Source: Halobaculum sp. CBA1158 | GTDB taxonomy: Archaea; Halobacteriota; Halobacteria; Halobacteriales; Haloferacaceae | DNA: 64,000 nucleotides | Assembly (NCBI RefSeq): GCF_021431925.1 | Contig: NZ_CP090371.1 | Coordinates: forward strand, 1,488,001 to 1,552,000 | Reading direction: 5' to 3' | Translations under genes and position numbers: made by a program | Shown: positions 36,299 through 45,000 of the stretch, one piece after another | Numbering within the stretch: position 1 is the stretch's first letter | How the letters are laid out: every line of letters starts with the position of its first letter | The notes under the pieces: generated by a model | The model's database searches: none | What the model saw: only the letters and a program-made list of their open reading frames with translations | Told to the model about the DNA's origin: nothing

Positions 36299-37011
36299 CC
36301 GGCGACGCAGAGGCCGACGGCGACACGATCGAAGCGGGCGATACCGACGGCACCGACGGCGAGAGCCGCGCCGGCGACGTGGCGGCGACGTACGACCGCA
36401 TCGCCGAGCACTTCTCGAAGACCCGCGAGTACGCCTGGCCGGAGGTGTCCTCGTTTCTCGACGCTCGCACCGGGAGGCTCGGACTCGACGTCGGATGTGG
36501 AAACGGTCGACACAGCGGGCCGCTCGCCGACCGCGTCGATCGGGTCGTCGGCGTCGACGCGAGCGTCGCCCTCCTCCGGGAGGCTCGCGACCGGGCCGCG
36601 CGCCGCGGGTACGCGGATCGAGTCTCGTTTCTCCCCGGGGACGCCGCGCGGGTGCCGATTCGCACGGACGCTGTGGACCTCGCGGTGTACGTCGCGGCGG
36701 TGCATCACCTCCGACCGCGCGAGCGTCGCGTGGCGTCGCTCGCGGAGGTCGCCCGCGTGCTCACCACCGACGGCCGCGCGGTCGTGAGCGCGTGGAGCAC
36801 GGCCCACGACCGGTTCGACGCCGACGCGGACGCGGCGACGGGGTTCGACACCGAGGTCGACTGGACGCTCCCGGGCGGAAAGACTGTCCCGCGATTCTAC
36901 CACATCTACGCCCCCCGCGAGTTCGAGGCGGACCTGGCGAGCGCCGGACTCGAGACCGTCGAGTCGTTCGTCTCCAGCGGGAACTGCTACGCCGTCGTCG
37001 CGCCCGAGTGA
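36295..37011 (+). CDS. Class I SAM methyltransferase, Trm9/ALKBH8-like
   Basis: A 238-residue methyltransferase. After a 27-residue acidic extension comes VAATYDRIAEHFSKTREYAW followed by PEVSSFL, a signature close to Trm9-type tRNA wobble-uridine methyltransferases. Motif I is LGLDVGCGNGRHSG, motif II DRVVGVDAS, and the motif IV region is AVDLAVYVAAVHHLRPRERR, with RFYHIYAPREFEADL near the end. Its ATG overlaps the TadC-type stop codon (ATGA), so it is translated from the pilus operon. A tRNA role is inferred from sequence; the coupling to a pilus gene is odd and could mean another substrate. Confidence 0.85.
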   Translation: MTGDAEADGDTIEAGDTDGTDGESRAGDVAATYDRIAEHFSKTREYAWPEVSSFLDARTGRLGLDVGCGNGRHSGPLADRVDRVVGVDASVALLREARDRAARRGYADRVSFLPGDAARVPIRTDAVDLAVYVAAVHHLRPRERRVASLAEVARVLTTDGRAVVSAWSTAHDRFDADADAATGFDTEVDWTLPGGKTVPRFYHIYAPREFEADLASAGLETVESFVSSGNCYAVVAPE

Positions 37012-37103
37012 GTCGGTCCCGGCGTCGCCCGCGACGCGGCCGACGCGCGTGATCCGTGCTACCGGACTCCGGGGAAGTGCGTCCCGCGCACGACCGGACG
37101 CGT

Positions 37104-37111
37104 TTTTATAC
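37104..37111 (+). promoter_or_regulatory. TATA box of the flavoprotein gene
   Basis: TTTTATAC at 37104-37111 is centred 29 bases before the ATG at 37137. This is the expected distance for a leaderless haloarchaeal message and decides the start over longer in-frame options. Confidence 0.65.
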
Positions 37112-37136
37112 TACGGAGGGACCTAACCACGGACAG

Positions 37137-38246
37137 ATGACTACTGACGGTGAGTTCGATTTCGACGTGACGGTCGTGGGCGGCGGTCCCGCCGGGCTGA
37201 CGAGCGCGCTGTATGCGACCCGATTGGGGCTGGACACGCTCGTCGTGAACCGCGGCGGCGGCCGGGCGGCGATGATGCGCGACACCCACAACGTCATCGG
37301 CGTCACCGAGGAGACCTCCGGCAACGAGTTCCTCCAGACGGCACAAGAGCAGGTGCAAAGCTACGGCGGGGAGTACCGCCGCGGCTTCGTCGAGGACGTC
37401 GAGGCGCTCGGAGCCGCCGTCGCCGCCTCCGACGCCGGCAGCGACGACGCGCCGACGGGCTTCCGCGTCGACACCGCCGACGAAGAACTGACGACCCGCC
37501 GGGTCGTCCTCGCGACGGGATTCTCGGACGAACGGCCGGACCCGCCGCTCCCGCGGACGGGGATGGGCCTGCACTACTGCCTGCATTGCGACGCGTACAT
37601 GTTCGTCGACGAGCCGGTGTACGTGATGGGCGCGGGCGACTCGGCGGCGTACGTCGCGATGATCATGCTGAACTTCACCGACGAGGTGGACGTCCTCCTC
37701 CGCGACGAGGAGCCGGAGTGGTCCGACGACACCGCCGAGATGCTGGAGAACCACCCGGTCGACGTGATCCGCGAGGAGATCACCGGGATGGAGAAGGACG
37801 ACGACGGGTGGTTGGAAAGCTTCGAATTCGAGGACGGCACCGTCCGCGAGTACAAGGGGGGATTCCCGATGTACGGCTCGGACTACCACGCCGAACTCGC
37901 CGGCGGACTCGGGCTGGAGCGCGAGGACTCCGGGGAGGTCGCCGTCGACGACCACGGCCGGACCTCCGTCGACGGCGTGTACGCCGTCGGCGACCTGACG
38001 CCCGGTCACAACCAGATTCCGGTCGCGATGGGCGAGGGCGCAAAGTGCGGCATCGCGATCCACATGGACCTGCGGGCGTTCCCGCGCTCGACCGACGAGA
38101 TCGAGGAACTCGGCCCGGTGTCGGAGTCGGAGGTTCCGGCAATCTCCCCCGAGCTGATGGCCACCGCCGTCACCCACGAGGGCCACGCCGCGGGGGCGCG
38201 CGAGGGAGTCGACGGTATCGAGAGCGAGGCGTCCGCCGACGACTGA
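37137..38246 (+). CDS. Thioredoxin-reductase-like FAD-dependent oxidoreductase
   Basis: A 369-residue flavoprotein of the class II pyridine nucleotide-disulphide type. The FAD loop is VTVVGGGPAGLTSALYATRL. The redox pair is in GLHYCLHCDAYMF (CLHC), and the second dinucleotide loop is VYVMGAGDSAAYVAM. The FAD-contact motif near the end reads DGVYAVGDLTPGHNQIPVAM. The protein is longer than bacterial TrxB because of an acidic insertion (AVAASDAGSDDAPTG) and a C-terminal ~50-residue tail. It may reduce thioredoxins or related small disulphide proteins; the NADPH motif is not clearly classic, so the electron donor is uncertain. Confidence 0.88.
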   Translation: MTTDGEFDFDVTVVGGGPAGLTSALYATRLGLDTLVVNRGGGRAAMMRDTHNVIGVTEETSGNEFLQTAQEQVQSYGGEYRRGFVEDVEALGAAVAASDAGSDDAPTGFRVDTADEELTTRRVVLATGFSDERPDPPLPRTGMGLHYCLHCDAYMFVDEPVYVMGAGDSAAYVAMIMLNFTDEVDVLLRDEEPEWSDDTAEMLENHPVDVIREEITGMEKDDDGWLESFEFEDGTVREYKGGFPMYGSDYHAELAGGLGLEREDSGEVAVDDHGRTSVDGVYAVGDLTPGHNQIPVAMGEGAKCGIAIHMDLRAFPRSTDEIEELGPVSESEVPAISPELMATAVTHEGHAAGAREGVDGIESEASADD

Positions 38247-38332
38247 GGCCGGGACGACGCGGAGTCGTCCCCCCGACCGCGAACGGTAAGCCCCTTATTC
38301 TTCGACGCAGTAGCGTGAGGTGACGATATCGA

Positions 38333-38404
38333 GCGCTGGTGGTCTAGTTGGTATGACAATGGCCTTCCAAGCCATCGACCCGGGTTCAAATCCCGGCCGG
38401 CGCA
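38333..38404 (+). tRNA. tRNA-Gly (anticodon UCC)
   Basis: A full cloverleaf is readable. The acceptor stem is GCGCTGG/CCGGCGC with discriminator A. The anticodon arm ATGGC/GCCAT carries loop CTTCCAA (anticodon TCC), and the T-arm is CCGGG/CCCGG with loop TTCAAAT. There is no intron, and CCA is not encoded. A TATA-like CCTTATTC (38294-38301) lies about 35 bases upstream. Confidence 0.95.
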
Positions 38405-38515
38405 TACCGTCTCGAACGAATGTGAGAGGCGTGTGTCCGCCTCGACGGCGATTTGAATCAGGGAGCGTCGAGCGAGGCGAGCGGTGCTTGTGCTGGTACT
38501 CGGAACCGAATCCCG

Positions 38516-39838
38516 TCAGTCGTCGGCCAGGTCGGCGTCCACGTCGATCGCTTCCGCCCGCGCCGACGCGCGACGGAAGACGAACCAGAACACCATCGAG
38601 GCGACGACGATGAACCCGGCGGCGGTGTAGAACGCGACGCTCGTGGAGACGTATTCCTTGATCGCCCCGATCCCGACGGGACCGGCGACCTGTCCGACCT
38701 TCCAGGAGATCGACCGAAGACTCATCGCCGAGGCGACCGAGTCGTAGCGTTCGCCCTCCTCGACGAACAGCGCCATGCTGGCGGGCAGCCGGATCGAATC
38801 GGCGATCCCGAGGATCATGTACGCCGCAAAGAGGCTGAAGAACGCTCCGCCGAGCACCTGTTCGCCGCCGAAGGCGGCGAATCGGACCGGATCGATCGTC
38901 CCCTCGAAGTAGTAGCTCAGCGGGATGAGCGCGGTGCCGAGGCCGTACAGGAGCGCGCCGGCGACGACGAAGTACTCCTTTTTCCCCACGCGGTCCGTGA
39001 GGTCGCCGACGTACCCCTGGGTGAGCGCCTTCGTCAGCCGTCCGCCGGCGAGGATCCACCCGATCGCGAAGGCGGTCGTGCCGAACTCCGTGCGGGCGAG
39101 GATGGGGAGGAAGATGATGACCGCCATCTTCCCGACCGAGAACGCCAGCCTGAACACGACGAGCGCGCGGATCATCGGGAGATTCAGCAGCGCCTTCAGC
39201 GTGTCCAGTCCGCCGCCTGCGTCGTTCTCGGTGCCGCCGCCGGGGTCGTCCCGAAGCGCGCCGAACACGAGCACGAACGCGCCGAGCGTGACCCCCGTGA
39301 GCACGAGGTAGGTGAGGGTGAACCCCTGGGTGAACAGGAGGTAGCCGCCGACCACGTCCCCCGCGAGACTGGAGAACGCCGCCACCTGGTTGTACGACCC
39401 GAGCCAGCGGCCGTTCTGGTCGTCGGGGGCGATCGTCCCCACGACCGTCGAGCCGGTGATCCACAGGATCGACGCGCCGATCCCCTGGAGCATCCGAACG
39501 AGGATGACGTGGGTGGCGCTGTCGACGAGGATGAAGCCGAAGAACACGACGACGTTGACCAGCAGGCCGCCCAGGAGCCACCGCTTGGCGTTGCCGGTGT
39601 CGATCTTCCGGCCCAGGGGGAGGACGATGAGCAGTTGGACGACCGCGAACGCGGTCCCGAACAGCCCCTCGACGGTCCCGGTCGTGTCGTACTGCCCGGC
39701 GTACAACGCGAGGGCGATCAGCACGGTCGAGTACGCCTGACTGCGCGCGAACGCCGTGCCTGCCAGCGCCGCGAACTCCCTGTCACGGAGGAGCGCGACG
39801 GAGCTACCGAACTGCGCCACTGTTACGTTCCGAAACAC
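38516..39838 (-). CDS. MFS transporter
   Basis: A 440-residue membrane carrier with about twelve helices. The family loop between helices 2 and 3 is seen as VLPLGRKIDTGNAKRW, and its counterpart in the second half is GYVGDLTDRVGKKEYFVV. The central cytosolic loop is acidic and Gly-rich (LRDDPGGGTENDAGGGLD). The C-terminus is short and acidic. The substrate is unknown; the closest general type is drug or sugar-phosphate exporters. It lies between tRNA-Gly and the HD gene, transcribed alone. Confidence 0.88.
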   Translation of the reverse strand: MFRNVTVAQFGSSVALLRDREFAALAGTAFARSQAYSTVLIALALYAGQYDTTGTVEGLFGTAFAVVQLLIVLPLGRKIDTGNAKRWLLGGLLVNVVVFFGFILVDSATHVILVRMLQGIGASILWITGSTVVGTIAPDDQNGRWLGSYNQVAAFSSLAGDVVGGYLLFTQGFTLTYLVLTGVTLGAFVLVFGALRDDPGGGTENDAGGGLDTLKALLNLPMIRALVVFRLAFSVGKMAVIIFLPILARTEFGTTAFAIGWILAGGRLTKALTQGYVGDLTDRVGKKEYFVVAGALLYGLGTALIPLSYYFEGTIDPVRFAAFGGEQVLGGAFFSLFAAYMILGIADSIRLPASMALFVEEGERYDSVASAMSLRSISWKVGQVAGPVGIGAIKEYVSTSVAFYTAAGFIVVASMVFWFVFRRASARAEAIDVDADLADD

Positions 39839-39944
39839 ACAGCGGTCGCTTAAACTTCGTCATCCCGGACGGCTTCGTGGTGGACTCACACGACGCGAAT
39901 CGCGACCCGGCTGTCGCTCCGGTCGACTCAGAGTCCGACCGATC

Positions 39945-40874
39945 TCACAGCTCGATACGTTCGACCAACTGGTCGTCGCTTTTCGTGTTGATCGCGACGA
40001 TGCGGACCTGATCCTCGATGAGCGAGTCGCGAAGCTTCGCTTTGAGAAGCCCGTCGACCTGATAGACGCCGGCGGCGTTCACCATCTCGATCTCCACGAG
40101 GACGGGGACCGCGTCGCCGTCCCGCCCGTCGTCGCCGGGCTTGAGTTCGACGCTGTCGATCGCACGCGACGAGAGGGTGTTGATCCCGCGCCCGCCCTTC
40201 TCGTAGGGGATGCGCGAGCGCCCTCGCTCCATGTCGAGGGCGTCGGCGACGCGGATGACGCCGGCCTCCCGCGTCAGCGGCGTCTCCTCGGTGTGGTGAC
40301 AGAGGATCGCGTGCAGCACCTCCGCTTTGACGCGGACGCGTTCGTCGACGCCGTAGTAGTCGAACTGCTGGAGAATACGGTCGAGCACGTCCGCAGCCAG
40401 CGGGATCGAGTAGTACGCGTGGTCGTCGCGGTGGACGACGTGGCCGATGTCGTGGAGCGTCGCCGCGAGCGCGATGATCACCGGCTCGTCGGCCTCCGCC
40501 AGCCCCTGATCGCTCGCGCCGTTGAACGCGACGCCGCCGCGTTTGAGCAACTCGTAGAGGCGAAGCGCCCGATTGCGGACGATCTCGATGTGCTTCGCGC
40601 CGTGGTCGTTGTACCCCTTCCGAGTGACGGCGTTGACGTTCTGCGCGCGGAGGTACGTCTGGATCTCGGAGTCGGACTCGATCGCCGCCAACACGTCGTT
40701 GAGGCGCTCGTCCGGGAACGAGTGGTCACTGTCGGGACGGTACTTCCGGCTCTCGTCGGCGTCGTCGCTGCCGGTGTCATCGGTGTCGTCGCTGTCGACA
40801 TCATCGGTGTCCTCGATGGCCCCGTCGTCGTGCGTGCTCGCGTCGCTCGCGCCGGGTGCGTCTGCGTCATTCAT
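39945..40874 (-). CDS. HD-domain metal-dependent phosphohydrolase
   Basis: A 309-residue protein. An unusually long Asp/Ser/Thr-rich N-terminus (about residues 1-45) precedes a helical HD domain. The domain has HIEIVRNRALRLYELLKRGG, the metal motif TLHDIGHVVHRDDHAYYSIP, and EVLHAILCHHTEETP. The C-terminal third (GVIRVADALDMERGRSRIPY, then a beta-rich end) resembles haloarchaeal/archaeal HD proteins of unknown substrate, probably nucleotides. The ATG at 40874 fits; the open frame further upstream is shadow. It is divergent from tatA. Confidence 0.86.
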   Translation of the reverse strand: MNDADAPGASDASTHDDGAIEDTDDVDSDDTDDTGSDDADESRKYRPDSDHSFPDERLNDVLAAIESDSEIQTYLRAQNVNAVTRKGYNDHGAKHIEIVRNRALRLYELLKRGGVAFNGASDQGLAEADEPVIIALAATLHDIGHVVHRDDHAYYSIPLAADVLDRILQQFDYYGVDERVRVKAEVLHAILCHHTEETPLTREAGVIRVADALDMERGRSRIPYEKGGRGINTLSSRAIDSVELKPGDDGRDGDAVPVLVEIEMVNAAGVYQVDGLLKAKLRDSLIEDQVRIVAINTKSDDQLVERIEL

Positions 40875-41086
40875 GCGCCGGGAGACGAGGCCCGGTCGCA
40901 AAAGCCCTCCCTTCGGGCCGCTGGCGGCCGCCTCGGTTGGGGAGGGACGGATCGAGATCGGTCGCCCCCGATCGCCCCTGGTCGCGGAGGATTCGGGGGC
41001 GTGGGCGGAACGCCTGAAGACTGCGTTTCGGCGGCGTTCGGAGTCGTGAGCCGCTGTGTCTGCGATCCCGCTCGGTCCAAAAAGCC

Positions 41087-41092
41087 TATAAT
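41087..41092 (+). promoter_or_regulatory. TATA box of tatA
   Basis: TATAAT at 41087-41092, preceded by AAAAAGCC (a BRE-like purine run), is centred 29-30 bases before the ATG at 41119. This predicts a leaderless tatA message. Confidence 0.65.
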
Positions 41093-41118
41093 CGGCAGCG
41101 GGTAAGCCGCAGGTAGAG

Positions 41119-41421
41119 ATGTTCACCACCCTACCGCTGTTCGGTGCCATCCCGGGCGGGCCCGAGATGCTCATCATCCTGCTCGTGTTGGTGCTGCTGT
41201 TCGGCGCGAACAAGATCCCGAAGCTCGCTCGCTCCACCGGGCAGGCGATGGGCGAGTTCAAGAAGGGCCGCGAGCAGGTCGAAGAGGAGCTTCAGGAGAT
41301 GCAGGAGGGCGAACTCGACGAGGACGACGAGGAGTTCGTCGCCGACGCGGATTCGACGGTCGCCGACACGGACTCGACGGTCGCCGAGACCGAAACGGAG
41401 ACCGACACCGAGCGGAACTGA
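41119..41421 (+). CDS. tatA: Twin-arginine translocase TatA/E-type subunit
   Basis: A 100-residue pore-forming subunit of the Tat export system, which haloarchaea use for most secreted proteins, including the Tat lipoproteins in this window. The short N-terminus (MFTTLPLFGAIPGGPEML) leads into one membrane helix (IILLVLVLLFG), then the FG hinge and amphipathic helix ANKIPKLARSTGQAMGEFKK. The C-terminal 45 residues are acidic with a repeated DSTVADTDSTVAETE pattern. tatC is not in the window. Confidence 0.93.
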   Translation: MFTTLPLFGAIPGGPEMLIILLVLVLLFGANKIPKLARSTGQAMGEFKKGREQVEEELQEMQEGELDEDDEEFVADADSTVADTDSTVAETETETDTERN

Positions 41422-41469
41422 GCCGGCATCCCGGACGGTTTTTACTCTCCGCCCGACCACGCCCACGCG

Positions 41470-41542
41470 GGGCGTGTGGCCAAGCGGATACGGCGAGCGG
41501 TTCCTAACCGCTAGATCGCGGGTTCGAATCCCGTCACGCCCG
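41470..41542 (+). tRNA. tRNA-Arg (anticodon CCU)
   Basis: The acceptor stem is GGGCGTG/CACGCCC with discriminator G. The D-arm is GCC...GGC. The anticodon arm AGCGG/CCGCT has loop TTCCTAA (anticodon CCT). The T-arm is GCGGG/CCCGT with loop TTCGAAT. There is no intron and no encoded CCA. A TATA-like TTTTTACT (41439-41446) lies about 28 bases upstream, just after tatA. Its 3' 22 bases recur downstream as part of a direct repeat. Confidence 0.95.
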
Positions 41543-41625
41543 TCTTCGTTCGCTTCGCTCACTCGACGGTCGCGACGTAGTCACACTCGCTCACTCCGTT
41601 CGCTCGCGTGACTCCCGTCACGCCC
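41521..41625 (+). repeat. 105-bp direct repeat, copy 1 (includes tRNA-Arg 3' end)
   Basis: This copy begins inside the T-arm of tRNA-Arg and runs to 41625. It differs from copy 2 (41727-41831) at one base (T at 41595 versus C at 41801). It contains two tRNA-tail segments CCCGTCACGCCC, at its start (41530-41541) and end (41614-41625). A tRNA 3' end repeated downstream is the usual signature of integrase attachment sites. Confidence 0.9.
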
Positions 41626-42001
41626 GCTATCGTGTCGAGCGAAGCGAGACCGATAGTGTCTCGTGCGGGATTCGAAGTAGACGAGTCGTAGCCCGCGCAG
41701 CGAAGCGAGCAGGACCGTCTCGGCGTGGTTCGAATCCCGTCACGCCCGTCTTCGTTCGCTTCGCTCACTCGACGGTCGCGACGTAGTCACACTCGCTCAC
41801 CCCGTTCGCTCGCGTGACTCCCGTCACGCCCTCGACGCGACACCGCGACGAACGAAGCGAACAGGTCTGACCCCGGTTCGAGTCCCGCAATCCGTCTTCG
41901 TTCACTCGGTTGAATCGATACGGCCCAGATTTCGGAATCAGCCGTCTCGAACGTGCTACTCGGCCGTCAGGAGTATTTTCATCGATGATACGGAGGGCAA
42001 G
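41626..42001. other. Gene-free region of hairpins and tRNA-tail fragments
   Basis: No gene is seen between the repeat copies or up to the ATPase promoter. The DNA carries several GAGCGAAGCGA/TTCGCTTCGCTC-type inverted elements. A further T-arm-like fragment, GGTTCGAGTCCCGCA (about 41875-41889), belongs to a different tRNA tail. Apparent minus-strand reading frames here simply read through tRNA sequence. Confidence 0.7.
41727..41831 (+). repeat. 105-bp direct repeat, copy 2 (duplicated tRNA-Arg 3' end)
   Basis: The second copy starts GGTTCGAATCCCGTCACGCC, identical to the end of tRNA-Arg, but the sequence before it is not tRNA, so only the 3' part has been duplicated. The offset from copy 1 is 206 bases. 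Like copy 1 it ends in another CCCGTCACGCCC. No integrase lies between or beside the copies. Confidence 0.9.
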
Positions 42002-42011
42002 CATTTAACGT
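42002..42011 (+). promoter_or_regulatory. TATA box of the large pilus operon
   Basis: CATTTAACGT at 42002-42011 is centred about 29 bases before the ATG at 42035. The distance predicts a leaderless message covering the ATPase and downstream overlapping genes. Confidence 0.6.
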
Positions 42012-42034
42012 AGTCCCGGAAGTGGTCATGGGTA

Positions 42035-45000
42035 ATGGCAACCGACGACGCCGAGGTGTCCCCTCACGCCGGCCCCGACGAGTCGCCGGGTGAGGAGACG
42101 CCTTCGGGGGATGCGGCGGTCGTCGGGGAGTACACGTGGGACGACTTCCTCGCGGAGCACGGTCACGAGGACGCGGCCGAGGCCCTCGCCGAGCGCCTCA
42201 GGACCGAGGTAGTCGAAGAGGACGAGGACGGCGAGGAAGTCGTGCGGATCGAAGTCCGCGCGGCGACCGTCGAGGACCTCGACGCCGTCGGCGTCACCGA
42301 CGCCGTCGCCGACGCGCTGGGGATCGACCCCGGCGACGTGTCGTCGGTCGTCGGTTCGGCCGGCGCGCTCGGCGAGTCGATCGCGGCCCGCTCCCCGCTG
42401 CTCGCGTACGACGAGACCCCGGTCTGGAAGGACATCTACACCTGGGACGACTACCGCGAGGAGTACTTCCTCGACGAGAACGGCGACCCCCCGACCGACG
42501 ACGAGGACGAACCGCTGGAGTTCACCGACGAGGACAAGGCCGAGGCCCTCGGCTTCGACCCGAACCGCGTCGAGGAGACGCTCGGGCACCTCGCGAGCCG
42601 AACGCCCGAACTCGAGGCGGTGATCGACGAACGGACGGTGAACGTCGCCGAGGACGTGGACGAGGACGCCTTCTTCAGCGACGCCGCGGGGACGACGACG
42701 GTGGCGAACCGCTACGACCTCGAAAAGGCGGTCCCGATGGACAAGAAGCCCACCTTCCGCGAGGAGGACCGCTACTGGGTGAACGAGCCGTACTCGTTCG
42801 TCATCGTCTTCCACTCGACCAAGGAGAACGAGAAGAAGTACTACGTGGTCGAGCCGTACCGCAACCCCATCGAGACGGACCTGGTGGAGTTCCTGGAGGG
42901 GAAGCTCCGGTCGGCGATCAAGTACGCCGACGAGGGCGAGGTCGCCGGCGACGAGGACCACCGGCGGTCGGTCATCCGCGAGGAGACGTACGACCTGCTG
43001 GACCGGTACGACCTCTACGCGAACGACGGCGGCCCCGAGCTCGGCGACAAGTTCGCCGACCTCCTCGGCATCGACGCCGAGGGCGGCGGCGCGGCGGCCC
43101 GCCTGGTCCGCGCGCTCGGGGTCGCGCCGCGGGAGTCCGACGGGGAGATCGAGGGGATCGCCGCCCGGCCGGAGCCGGCCGTCCTCGCGGAGGACCCCGA
43201 CACGCTCACGGAGTACACAGTAACGAAGGCGCTGTACTACCTCGAACGCGACTTCGTCGGCTACGAGCGCATCGACGGGATCAAACACGACATCAATGTC
43301 GAGGACATCTCCTGTGACGGCTACAACTCCCCCGTCTTCGTGTACCACTCCGACTACGAGCAGATCATCACGAACGTCTACCACGGCGAGCAGGAACTGG
43401 ACGACTTCGTCGTCAAACTCGCCCAGCGATCGGGGAAGGGCATCTCCAAGCGGCGGCCGCAGGTCGACGCCACCCTGCCGGACGGGTCACGGGCGCAGTT
43501 GACCCTCGGAAAGGAGGTGTCCGACCACGGGACGAACTACACGATCCGTCAGTTCAAGGACGTCCCGTTCACGCCGATCGACCTCATCAACTGGAAGACG
43601 TTCAGCCTCGACGAGATGGCGTTCCTGTGGCTCTGTATCGAGAACCACAAGTCGCTGATCTTCGCGGGCGGTACCGCCTCCGGGAAGACGACCAGCCTGA
43701 ACGCGGTCTCGCTGTTCATCCCCTCGAACTCGAAGATCGTCTCCATCGAGGACACCCGGGAGGTCGAACTGCCCCAACGGAACTGGATCGCCTCCGTGAC
43801 GCGACCCTCGTTCGCCGACGACGACGGCGGGGACGTGGACGAGTTCGACCTGCTGGAGGCCGCGCTGCGCCAGCGCCCGGACTACATCGTGATGGGCGAG
43901 ATCCGCGGCGAGGAGGGTCGCACCCTGTTTCAGGTCATGTCGACCGGGCACACCACCTACACAACCTTCCACGCCGACAACGTCGGAGAGGTGCTCAAGC
44001 GGTTCACGACCGAGCCGATCAACGTCTCGAAGACGATGTTCACGGCGCTGGATCTCGTCTCGGTCCAGACGCAGACTCGCGTGCAGGGGCGGAAGGTTCG
44101 CCGGAACAAGTCGCTCACCGAGATCAACCACTACGACGCCGAGAACGACGAGATCAACGTCCAGGACGTGTATCAATGGCAGGCGGAGACGGACGAGTTC
44201 CTGAAGATGGGCGACTCGAACACCCTCCAGGAGATCATGTTCGACCGCGGCTGGGGGGTGGACAGACTCAACGACGAGCTGTTGAAGCGCCGGACCGTCA
44301 TCGCGTACCTCATCGACCGCGGCCTCAACACCTACACGCAGGTCGCGGCGACGCTGCAGGCGTTCATCAACGACCCGGAGACGATCCTCTCGCTCATGGC
44401 CAACGAACGGCTGGAGGAGAGCCTGGAGGACCTCCGCGAGATGGAGTCAGTGCTCATCGACGTCGACCCCGAGAAGGAGGAGATGGTCCCCAGGCCGGAG
44501 CCCGACGAGGCGCAGTTGGACGAGGTCGAGGCGATCCTCGAGGAGGCCGAGCCGCTGCTTTCGGAGTTCCGCGGCGCACGGACAGAGGGCGTCGCGGACG
44601 CGCTCGGAAGCGTGACCCCCGCCGGCGACGTGGCGGCCGAACCCGGGGACGGCGACGAGCTATCGATCGATCCCGAAGCGGTCGAGAATGCGGATCCGTC
44701 CGGGAACAATACCCCGGCGAACGACACGGCCCGGGCGGAGACCGCCGACGGCCTGGACGCCGTGGGCGATGACCCCGTCGCCGGCGACGGGGACGCGGGC
44801 CGAGGCGATCCTGACGGCGACGTGTTCTCGGCGGTCGACCAGTTCGAGGACGCCGCCCCCGACGTGGACGGGGATCCCGAACCCGATCCCGATGCGGATT
44901 CGGCTCCCGACACCGACATCGATACCGACGAAGGTGCTGATCACGGGGGCGACGACGGAGACGCGGTCGGCGATGTCGCCGCCGGCGACGGGGAACGCGA

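Noticed and set aside
41131-42004. Minus-strand frames with repeated MSEANEDGRDGIRT-type starts
   Set aside because: They read through the antisense of tRNA-Arg and its repeats, a common annotation artefact.
41542-42034. Integrated element at tRNA-Arg
   Set aside because: The DNA between the repeats is only about 100 bases and has no integrase or cargo, so only attachment-site scars are claimed.
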